Positions 45,513-56,700 of a DNA stretch of 64,000 nucleotides are shown here, one piece after another. The stretch spans positions 2,272,501 to 2,336,500 of the forward strand of contig CATNEN010000039.1 of NCBI GenBank assembly GCA_950097015.1, read 5' to 3'. The position numbers and the translations under genes are program-made. This DNA comes from Macrostomum hystrix. Its lineage: Eukaryota; Platyhelminthes; Macrostomidae. Numbering within the stretch: the stretch's first letter is position 1; the number at the start of each line of letters is the position of its first letter. The notes under the pieces are model-generated. The model did not search any database and was not told the DNA's origin. It saw nothing but the letters and a program-made list of their open reading frames with translations.

Positions 45513-46260
45513 CATCGATAGAATCAGGTGAAGCGGAATTCGAGTCAGAGTTATTTTCGGAGATCAGAGGCATGCGGGTTATTCAGAGCTGCATGCCAGT
45601 TCTTTAGGTCGACCTGCAGGGCCCCAATGCTGAAGCTGAAGAATCAGAAAGAAAACGAAAGATAAAAAGCGGCCTGGATTTCAGTATTGAGATGGCTCAA
45701 CTATTCGGGGCCGATGCACATTTTCTTGTCTGAGATTGACTCTGTCCCCGATCGGCTCGCTCGCTAACTGTGGGATTATCTTCCCATCGTCGCTGAGGGG
45801 CGCGGAAGCAGGCGGGGTGGGGAGTGGGGAAGTAATTGCAAAGCCAGTTTTGCTTGTCTCCGAACTCGCATAGTTTCCCAGCCTCTTTAACAAAGCTGGC
45901 GGATGGGTGGGGAGTCACATACAGGCGCTGAGATGTGGGGGGGCCGGCTGGCTGTGAGTTATAAAGGCCGACTGCTGCACAGCGCGCATGCCAACAACTC
46001 GTGGGAGCGCAAGATTTGCCAGCAAATCCCCGCAAAACAGGAAAAGGAGCAGAGGCTTAAGCGCTGGGTTGCTCACTTTTATTGCCTCATCGGCCCATTG
46101 TGAGGCGGAGTACAGCGGGTGCGCACTCGGCGGGTAGTCTGAAGCTCAGGACTCGGAGATTGAGCACACTGAGCACATTAAGCATATCACTTGAAAGTTA
46201 CAAGTTCCAAAAGAAACATTTTCTCTGGGATTTTTCGGCCTACTTGGCTACAGGTTCTAG
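45513..46260. other. GC-rich stretch upstream of the channel gene
   Basis: No gene recognised. Includes a TATAAA motif (see 45960-45965). Confidence 0.4.
45960..45965 (+). promoter_or_regulatory. Possible TATA box
   Basis: TATAAAGGCCG in a GC-rich context, 1.6 kb before the first calcium-channel coding exon. It could direct a 5' non-coding exon; unproven. Confidence 0.25.
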
Positions 46261-46264
46261 ATCT

Positions 46265-46860
46265 TGAACTCCCAGAACTCTTGCTCCTGTTTAGAGCTTA
46301 GAGGTTTAGAGCTCCTTGAATACACTGTTAAAGAGTTCAGTTAAAGAGATGCTATTCTAGGTTCTAGGTTTAGAAGTCCGTGAATACATTGTTAAAGAGT
46401 TCAGTTAAAGAGATGCTATTCTAGGTTCTAGGTTTAGAAGTCCGTGAATACATTGTTAAAGAGTTCAGTTAAAGAGACGCTATTCTAGGTTCTAGGTTTA
46501 GAAGTCCGTGAATACATTGTTAAAGAGTTCAGTGAAGAGATGCTATTCTAGGTTCTAGGTTTAGAAGTCCGTGAATACATTGTTAAAGAGTTCAGTAAAG
46601 AGATGCTATTCTAGGTTCTAGGTTTAGAAGTCCGTGAATACATTGTTAAAGAGTTCAGTGAAGAGATGCTATTCTAGGTTCTAGGTTTAGAAGTCCGTGA
46701 ATACATTGTTAAAGAGTTCAGTGAAGAGATGCTATTCTAGGTTCTAGGTTTAGAAGTCCGTGAATACATTGTTAAAGAGTTCAGTAAAGAGATGCTATTC
46801 TAGGTTCTAGGTTTAGAAGTCCGTGAATACATTATTGAAGAGTTCAGTAAAAAACGCCAT
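46265..46860. repeat. 63-bp minisatellite
   Basis: About nine copies of a 63-64 bp unit (GTTCTAGGTTTAGAAGTCCG, then TGAATACATTGTTAAAGAGT). It shares its first 15 bases with the array at 42190-42815. Confidence 0.94.
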
Positions 46861-46869
46861 CTAGTTCTA

Positions 46870-47574
46870 GATTTTGAAATCCTTGCCTAATTGAGCTCTC
46901 TAGTACTTCTTCCAGGTCACCCAAGCACTGATTCCTCACCTAGTTATTGAGCTGGTGAATCGAAGAATCAGGTTTAATGTACCTAAACAACTGACATTTG
47001 GCAACAGATTTCCTTCAAAAGAAGGACAGGTGCGTGGTAGTTCAGAGCAATGAGAGCATTACTCATAGAAACCCTGGCCAAAGCAGAGGGAGAAGTAGAG
47101 ATAGAATGTGCAAATTGTGCACTTAGTCCCAGTCATTAGCTTTGGCAGCGAGGACATGTAGTTCACTGCAGTCAGGGCGGGCAATTCTCTGCGTGCAGCC
47201 CTCCCGCGGGACAAAAAGGTAATAATGGGGGTCAGGCGGGCTGCCCCACCCCAGAGTGCGGAAGTTGATCTGAAGGAGGAGAGCGGACTGGGGTGGGCAG
47301 GCGATTTCGGGCGCCAAAACTGATATTGCGCGTGTCCAGCGCCACCCCTCCTCCGTCCATGCTTCCCCTGCGCCAGGGAGTGCAGAACAAAACAGTGCAG
47401 GCGGCCTCTGATTGGCTCGCCGCGCCATCCATTTCAGGCCGGAGCGGACGTCTGAGGCTTCGCTCCTCGCATTCGCTCAGTCAATCGGCGGCCAGCCAAC
47501 CTCCCGCCACCACACTTTCGCCCGGGCACGCACGCCCGCCCACCCCGCCTCCGCGGCCCAGAGGCACACTTTTC
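46870..47574. promoter_or_regulatory. Probable promoter / 5'UTR of the calcium-channel gene
   Basis: GC-rich with the inverted CCAAT motif CTGATTGGCTCG at about 47407-47418, and directly in front of the polyQ N-terminal exon. The reading frame is open upstream to ATG 47359, so the 5'UTR may be shorter than drawn. Confidence 0.35.
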
Positions 47575-47669
47575 ATGGATTTGTGCCGTAGCCAGAGCCG
47601 AATCGGGCGAATCAACGACAACAGCCGCCATTGCAATAGGAGTAGCAGCGCCAGTGGCGGACAGCAACA

Positions 47670-47707
<38 letters not shown>

Positions 47708-50700
47708 CGGCGAACAGTGACATCCGCGAATGCCCACAGGGGCAGCAACAATCGCAGTCAGTTTGCACGCAGGTCAAGAAGCAGCAGCAGCAGCAGCAGC
47801 AGCTCACCAGCAGTAGCAGGAGGAATGCAACACCGCCGCAGCGGCTGCAGCGTTTGCGTCAACGTCAAAGCGGCGCGTCTGTAGCGTCAGCCTCGGGAGT
47901 CAGCGCGACCTCCTCGGGTCCGCCAGCCAACGACCTGATGTCGGTGGCAATGACAGCTCTGCTGGCGCAGAGCCAGCAGCAGCAGCAGCAGAGGCGGTCA
48001 GGCGCTGCTCGGCAGGTGCGGACGGAGCCGAGAGACCGTCGGCCGAACCGAGTTTTGTTCTGTCTGTCAATCAACAATCCCGTGCGCAAGGTCATCATTC
48101 GACTGGTCGACTGGAAGTGAGTTGGCATGACATTGCTTACTGTGGCTGAGCTTCTTGGGTCACTGTCTTGGACCAGAGTTGCTCAGCCCTTGAAACTTTG
48201 ACTAATGTACTTTTAGATAAATGTGGCAATGTATATTTATAAAAACAAATTTCAACCTTATAGGATTCCACTAAAATGGGATCATGTCCCTAAAAGTAGG
48301 ATGATGTAACAATTGATATCACTAACAAGAGATCATGTCACTAATTATCACTAAATGATGGTTTAGTCAAAAAGCCTTTTCATACTTCTTATGCGAAAAA
48401 ATAAGTGTTGTTATTTGCCTATGTCCGAGGACACAGGACACATGTCCATGGACATAGGCCCACAGTTCGATAGTGCCTGGGAGCTCTGGAAAGGACTGCT
48501 TCAGGTGCATTAATTTCTTGTTTTCGAAAATTCTGCGGCTGCAAGTGACCGCATAATTTGATGGGAGATTTTTCCGCAGAAAAATCCGCCGCATGGAAAA
48601 ATGGGGCCAAGAAATCGGAGAGAAAATGACCACTGGCTGAGGCGCAGATAACGCCGTGGCGAGTTTCAAATCCCACCCACTCTCGTTCCCATCGGCCTTG
48701 ATTGGCAGCAAGGTCTCTCCCTGAACCCGAACTCTTGTGCCACCGCCGGAATAGGAGGTGGGCGAGATTCCCAAAGTCCCACTTCAAGTTATAGGACGAA
48801 ATTAAATCAGGTGCTGCTGCTGAACTCAAATCTACTGAGCACAGCCGCCCACACAAACTGCTGCACTTTTTACCGACTTCCAATTTAACTTTGCGCACGT
48901 CTCACATTCAAAGATTCATAACTCTGATTCCTAGATCTGTCACTCTGATTCCTAGATCTGTCACTCAGATTCCTAGATCTGTCACTCTGATTCCTAGATC
49001 TGTCACTCTGATTCCTAGATCTGTCACTCTGATTCCTAGATCTGTCACTCAGATTCCTAGATCTGTCACTCTGATTCCTAGATCTGTCACTCTGATTCCT
49101 AGATCTGTCACTCTGATTCCTAGATCTGTCACTCTGATTCCTAGATCTGTCACTCAGGCTCCTAGATCCGTCACTCAGGCTCCTAGATCCGTTACTCAGG
49201 CTCCTAGATGCGTCACTCAGGCTCCTACATCCGTCACTCAGGCTCCTAGATCCGTCACTTAGGCTCCTAGATGCGTCACTCAGGCTCCTACATCCGTCAC
49301 TCAGGCTCCTAGATGCGTCACTCAGGCTCCTAGATCCGTTACTCAGGCTCCTAGATGCGTCACTCAGGCTCCTAGATGCGTTACTCAGGCTCCTAGATCC
49401 GTTACTCAGGCTCCTAGATCCGTTACTCAGGCTCCTAGATCCGTTACTCAGGCTCCTAGATGCGTCACTCAGGCTCCTACATCCGTCACTCAGGCTCCTA
49501 GATCCGTCACTCAGGCTCCTAGATCCGTTACTCAGGCTCCTACATCCGTCACTCAGGCTCCTAGATCCGTCACTTAGGCTCCTAGATGCGTCACTCAGGC
49601 TCCTAGATGCGTCACTCAGGCTCCTACATCCGTCACTCAGGCTCCTACATCCGTCACTCAGGCTCCTACATCCGTCACTCAGGCTCCTAGATCCGTCACT
49701 CAGGCTCCTAGATGCGTCACTCAGGCTCCTAGATGCGTCACTCAGGCTCCTACATCCGTCACTCAGGCTCCTACATCCGTCACTCAGGCTCCTAGATCCG
49801 TTACTCAGGCTCCTACATCCGTCACTCAGGCTCCTAGATCCGTCACTCAGGCTCCTAGATGCGTCACTCAGGCTCCTACATCCGTCACTCAGGCTCCTAC
49901 ATCCGTCACTCAGGCTCCTACATCCGTCACTCAGGCTCCTAGATCCGTCACTTAGGCTCCTAGATGCGTCACTCAGGCTCCTACATCCGTCACTCAGGCT
50001 CCTAGATGCGTCACTCAGGCTCCTACATCCGTCACTCAGGCTCCTACATCCGTCACTCAGGCTCCTAGATCCGTCACTTAGGCTCCTAGATGCGTCACTC
50101 AGGCTCCTACATCCGTCACTCAGGCTCCTAGATCCGTCACTTAGGCTCCTAGATGCGTCACTCAGGCTCCTACATCCGTCACTCAGGCTCCTACATCCGT
50201 CACTCAGGCTCCTACATCCGTCACTCAGGCTCCTAGATCCGTCACTCAGGCTCCTAGATGCGTCACTCAGGCTCCTAGATGCGTCACTCAGGCTCCTAGA
50301 TCCGTCACTCTGATGGCTGCCATCTGTGACGGAGCCGACTTCGGGCCACAAAGCTGACCCGTGCACTGCTCCTGCCTCTCCGCTTTCAATTCTTTCTTTC
50401 TCCGCCGCTGCGCAATCAATTTCCTAGCCTCATCTATCGATCAAGCTCTCCCTTCTAGCAGTCCGCGAACCCGGCCTTCGCCTCACCCACTGTCGGAGCC
50501 CCACCCCCTCCATTCATCTGTGCTCCCACATCTCCTTTTCTGCTCAAAACGTCTTTCGTTGCTAGCGGGTTCTGATTAAATCCAGCCACGCCGGCCGTGT
50601 CATCTGTCTGTAGGTGGGTCTTAAGCTCTAATGTAGCTCAACCAATTACCTTACTCGAATACTCATCTGATAGACACCACAGCCTAAACGGATCGACACT

Positions 50701-53700
50701 ACAGTGTCATTCCAGACACTCCAGATCATCATCCTACTAAGAGTCCAATCCTGAATCCCAATCCCGAATCCCAATCCCAAATCCCAATCCCAAATCCAAA
50801 TCCCAAATCCAAATCCAAGATCCAAATGCAAATCTCAATCCCAAATCCAAATCCCAAATCCAAATCCCAAATCCAAATCCCGAATCCAAATCCCAAATCC
50901 AAATCCCAAATCCAAATCTTAAATCCAAATCCCAAATCCAAATCCCAAATCTAAATCCCAAATCCAAATCCCGAATCCAAATCCCAAATCCAAATCCCAA
51001 ATCCAAATCCCAAATCTAAATCCCAAATCCAAATCCCGAATCCAAATCCCAAATCCAAATCCCAAATCAAAATCCCAAATCCAAATCCCGAATCCAAATC
51101 CCAAATCCAAATCCCAAATCCAACTCCCGAATCCAAATCCCGAATCCAAATCCCAAATCCAAATCCCAAATCCAAATCCCAAATCCAAATCCCGAATCCA
51201 AATCCTAGATCCAAATGCAAATCTAAATCCCAAATCCAAATCCCAAATCCAAACCACAAATCCAAATCTCATATCCGAATCCAAAGTGCATTCAAAACTT
51301 CATCCACAATCACGTTAAAAAGCAATCTAGAAGCAATCGAGAATCACAGAACACAAACACTAATCTCAAACAATTTCACTAACGAATACGAATTACAATT
51401 GCACTGGCACCTGGTCCAAAGCGTCTTTACAGTTCTTAATCAGTAATAGACCAATTTAAAAGTACAAATTTGTCCTTTTATATAAAGTACGCATTTAGCT
51501 CATTCCGCAATTTGATCGATTACGAACGCAGTCGGCAGTCGCCTGTGCTCTGGCCAATTGCTTGGAAATATTTCCCCTTTGAACCCTTCAGTCAGAGCTG
51601 CCTGCGGCCTCTTGGACTTGATTTATCGCACTTTATTGGTCTAAGTCCTGCTTGAGCACATGGAACTTGAACTCTCACAATATTCCCGTGCTCATCTCCC
51701 CTACCTATCCTTGCCTATCTCAGCCAAAGTACCTTAAACAGATTTTCCTAACCCGAGTATCTCAACCTGAACATCTCAGCTTGATTATCTCTACGTGATT
51801 ATCTCAGCCTGATTATCTTAGCCTGATTATCTCTACGTGATTATCTCATCCTGATTATCTCAACCTGATTATCTTAGCCTGATTATCTCTACGTGATTAT
51901 CTCATCCTGATTATCTCAACCTTGATTATCTTAATCTGATAATCTAAACCTGATAATCTAAACCTGATTATCTCTGAGTGATTATCTCAGCCTGATTATC
52001 CCAATCTGATTATCGCAGTCTCATTATCCCAACCTGAAAATTTCAACATGATAATCTTAATCTTATAATATCAACTTGATTATCTCAACCTGATTATCTC
52101 AACCTGATAATCTTAGCCTGATAATCTAAACCTGATAATATCAAACTGATTATCTCAACCTGATTATCTCAACCTGATAATCTCAACCTGATTATCTCAA
52201 TCTGATTATCTCAACCTGATAATCTCAACCTGATTATCTTAACCTGATTATCTCAACCTGATAATCTTAATCTGATAATCTAAACCTGATTATCTCAGCC
52301 TGATTATCTCAATCAGATTATCTCAGCCTGATTATCTCAATCAGATTATCTGTGCCTGATTATCTCAATCAGATTATCTCAGCCTGATTATCTTAATCAG
52401 ATTATCTCAGCCTGATTATCTTAATCAGATTATCTCAGCCTGATTATCTCAATCTGATTATCTCAGCCTGATTATCTCAATCAGATTATCTCAGCCTGAT
52501 TATCTCAATCAGATTATCTCAGCCTGATTATCTCAATCAGATTATCTCAGCCTGATAATCTCAATCTGATTATCTCAGCCTGATTATCTCAATCAGATTA
52601 TCTCAGCCTGATAATCTCAATCTGATTATCTCAGCCTGATTATCTCAATCAGATTATCTCAGCCTGATTATCTCAATCAGATTATCTCAGCCTATGTACA
52701 ACTAGATAGATGCAGTTTCACTAATCCCAAAAGCAGCTTTCGACACCCTGCACATTCAGATAGCGATTGACGGGGACTCTTGTGTATTTTTGATTGTCAC
52801 AGAAAGCTAGTCCAAATAAAAACAGTTGAAAGCTGTCAAAGAAATGAATGGCTTAAGTTTCAGGGGCTTGACTTATGGCCTGGAAACATGGGTCGCCGGC
52901 TCTGCCACAGCAAGGGCCGGCAGCGCCAGAGACAGGGAAAATATCTCCAATTTCCACTTGCCGACAGGCCGGACACCGAAGTCCCCAGCCGGTTCGCCCC
53001 ACCCTCCTAGAAGAAGAATGAGGAGGACAGAAGAAGTGCCGCCGGCCCTGCAGCTCATTGCCTACCCCAGTGGGCCGGGTGGGCAGGCGGGTTGTGCGGT
53101 GGACCATTTTTTCTCCGCTAAGCTCAAAAAAAATTTTGACTTCCCTCCCCAGCCGGTCTCCGTCGTCCTTACGCCGGGCCGCCGTTCCGCTTCGCAGAGA
53201 AGAAAATGTGCAGACAGGCGCGGGGAGGGCGGGAATAGTCGGAAGTTCCAAGCAATTCGCTCTCTCCTCCGCCCCACCCCTGGCCCAGAAGCGGCAATCG
53301 CGACCGTTTACACTGGCTTCAAAACGGTTCAGCCGCGGCCATTTTCTCCCAGTTGATAAGAACTTTCAAACCGAATCCCCCAGTTGTCCGAGCTTGGAAT
53401 ATGGCCAAGAGTCGTAGCTGGGGTGGCCGTCAGTGACCTCGCGTCTTCCCAGCGGTATTTGTAGCTACGTAATATTATTCATCAGCATTACCTCGAATTG
53501 TTCTTCTTCAGCGGATTCTTCTTACATCCTTTCTTCTCTTCTTGTTGCACAATCACAGAGTGCTCGGCCCTGCGCTGCTCAAAACCTATCACATGTCTCA
53601 CCAGCTTTACGTGTCATTCTGTCATTACCTGTCACTCTTTTTCTTTAACTGTCACTCTCTGTCATTAACTGTCACTCTTTATCATTACCTGTCACTGTCA

Positions 53701-56700
53701 GTGTCAGTCAGTAATTAGAGATCCGTCATTACCTGTCGCTTTCTGTCACTCTTTGTCATTACCTATCATTCTTGTCATTACCTGTCTCTTTTTGTCATTA
53801 CCTGTCACTCTCTATCACTCTGTCATTACCTGTCACTCTCTGCTCTGTCACTCTGTCATTAACTGTCATTATCTGTCCCTCTGTCATTACCTGTCACTCT
53901 CTGTCACTCTGTCATTACCTGTCATTATCTGTCCCTCTGTCATTACCTGTCACTCTCTGTTATTCCCTGTTACCCTGTGTCACCTCTGTATCACTATCTG
54001 ACATTTTGTCACATGCGTTTCATTTTCTGTCATTATCTGTCACTCTGTCACTCTGTCACTGTCACTCTATGGCACTCTGGCACTACCCTTGAAGCTGTTT
54101 GATACTTTTCGGCCACCGCCTGCCGTGAGGAGATATCCAGGAAAGTTGCAAGCCAATGCACAGAATGAAGCACGGAAGACTGGCTAAGGCGGAAGAAAGC
54201 TTCATTCGGAGAAAATGATCAGACAAGAAATTCCAAGGCCTTCCAACAGCCGCCCTGGAGTAGCATCCGGACCCCATTAGATTAATTGACTTATCTCCAC
54301 ATCCCATTTATCCCAGTACCTTTCTCCCCCCAGCTATACTCGCGAAGCCATCGGCTCGCACCCCGGCTCAGCGTTAATTAGGCTCCCAGAGTTGGGGAAG
54401 GGGGCTATGGCCTCCCACTCGCCTCCTCGTCAGTCGGTACTTTACCCACATGCCAATCTGATCAGGTAGTCGCCACTCCAGTACCTGCTCTGCTCACCAT
54501 GCAGTTATTTGTGCTCAAGTTGAAGATCTTCAGCAGATTATCTCATCATCGTTTATCTCATCATCGTTTATCTCATCATCGTTTATCTCTCGATCTATTC
54601 TCTCACAATCGTTTATCTCATCATCGTTTATCTCTCGATCTATTCTCTCACAATCGTTTATCGTATCATCGTTATCTCTCGATCTATTCTCTCACAATCG
54701 TTTATCGTATCATCGTTTATCTCTCGATCTATTCTCTCACAATCGTTTATCGTATCATCGTTTATCTCTCGATCTATTCTCTCACAATCGTTTATCTCAT
54801 CATCGTTTATCTCTCGATCTCTGCCACTGCAAGGGCCGGCAGCGCCAGAGACAGGGAAAATATATATTTCCAATTTTCAGTTAGATCTCAGTTAGAGATC
54901 TGTCAGTCTCTCACAATCGTTTATCTCACCATAGATTTTCTCCCGTTTATCTCACAGGCTTGCTCAGGTCACACTTCGTTTGTCATTTCTGTCTAGCCAC
55001 ACAATCCTATCATGCCTGTATCACTCTTATCATTCCGAGCAATGCCCTTCTCAACGTCAGTATACTACTACATATTTAATTTTATATATTTCCAAGTTCA
55101 GTGAGGACCAAACCTTTATTTCGACAGCTAGGAAAAATTTGGCTCAAGCAATACGGCATTTATTTTTGCATCTGAGTATATACTTGTACTCGTGGTACTC
55201 AATGCTTGTGTATCTAAAAGTAAGGCCTTATAAAACAAACACTGCAAACTTTCAGACCCTTCGAAGTGATCATCCTACTGACCATTTTTGCCAACTGCGT
55301 GGCCCTGGCCGCCACAACGCCATACCCCGAGTCCGACTCCAACGATGTGAATGCGTTTCTTGTGAGTAGATTGGCCTTCAAAGCAATACGAGAGATCCGT
55401 CAGTTAGAGATCCGTCAGTTAGAGATCCGTCAGTTAGAGATCTGTCAGTTAGAGATCCGTTAGTTAGAGATCTGTCAGTTAGAGATCCGTCAGTTAGAGA
55501 TCCGTCAGTTAGAGATCTGTCAGTTAGAGATCTGTCAGTTAGAGATCCGTCAGTTAGAGATCTGTCAGTTAGAGATCCGTCAGTTAGAGATCTGTCAGTT
55601 AGAGATCTGTCAGTTAGAGATCCGTCAGTTAGAGATCTGTCAGTTAGAGATCTGTCAGTTAGAGATCCGTTAGTTAGAGATCTGTCAGTCAGAGATCTGT
55701 CAGTTAGAGATCTGTCAGTAAGAGATCTTTCAGTTAGAGAGATCTTTCAGTAAGACAGATCCGTCAGTTAGAGATCTGTCAGTTAGAGATCTGTCAGTTA
55801 AAGATCTGTCAGTTAGAGATCTGTCAGTTAGAGATCCGTCAGTTAGAGATCTTTCAGTTAGAGATCTGTCAGTTAGAGATCTTTCAGTTAGAGAGATCTT
55901 TCAGTAAGACAGATCCGTCAGTTAGAGATCTGTCAGTTAGAGATCTGTCAGTTAGAGATCTGTCAGTTAGAGATCTGTCAGTTAGAGATCCGTCAGTTAG
56001 AGATCTTTCAGTTAGAGATCTGTCAGTTAGAGATCTTTCAGTTAGAGAGATCTTTCAGTAAGACAGATCTGTCATTTAGAGATCTGTCAGTTAGAGAACT
56101 GTCAGTTAGAGATCCGTCAGTAAGCGATCCGTCAGTTAGAGATCTGTCAGTAAGCCATCTGTCAGTAAGCGATCTGTCAGTAAGGGATTTGTCAGTAAGA
56201 GATCTGTCAGCAGAGGGATTTATTCAGTCATTCTGTTGTTTTACCCGCAGGAGAAGCTGGAGTTGGTGTTCACGGGCATATTCACAGCCGAGTGCTGTCT
56301 CAAAATCATCGCCCAGGGCTTCGTGATGGACCAGAATTCGTACTTGAGAAACTTCTGGAACGTGCTCGACTTTGTGATCGTGGTGATCGGCCTGATCAGC
56401 ATCCTGCTGCAGCGAGTCGTATCTCCCAACACGCTGGACATCAAGGCGCTGAGGGCCTTCCGAGTTGTCCGGCCACTTCGGCTCGTGTCCGGCATGCCGA
56501 GCCTCCAGGTGGTGCTGAACTCAATCATGAGGGCGATGCTGCCACTGCTGCACATTGCCCTGCTGGTGCTGTTCGTGATCCTCATCTATGCCATCATTGG
56601 CCTGGAGATGTTCTCTGGAAAACTGCATGGCGCCTGCTACAGCCAGGACCATGTCACCCAGCTGTGTGAGTGCCCTGGAGTGACTGCCCTGGAGTGACTG

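Noticed and set aside
47293-47574. Earlier start of the calcium-channel protein at 47293
   Set aside because: The codon at 47293 is GTG; in-frame ATGs are at 47359 and 47575. A CCAAT-like motif at about 47410 favours the later one, though 47359 remains possible.
48885-50366. 493-codon minus-strand ORF rich in SRSLSDG repeats
   Set aside because: It is the 21-bp array read in an open frame, antisense to intron 1 of the channel gene, without unique sequence at either end.
52826-53417. Overlapping ORFs on both strands in channel intron 1
   Set aside because: GC-rich stretch open by composition; none has family resemblance or fits the channel phase.
55385-56215. CRISPR-like array
   Set aside because: Units are contiguous with no unique spacers, and the context is a eukaryotic intron. 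The same applies to all other arrays.
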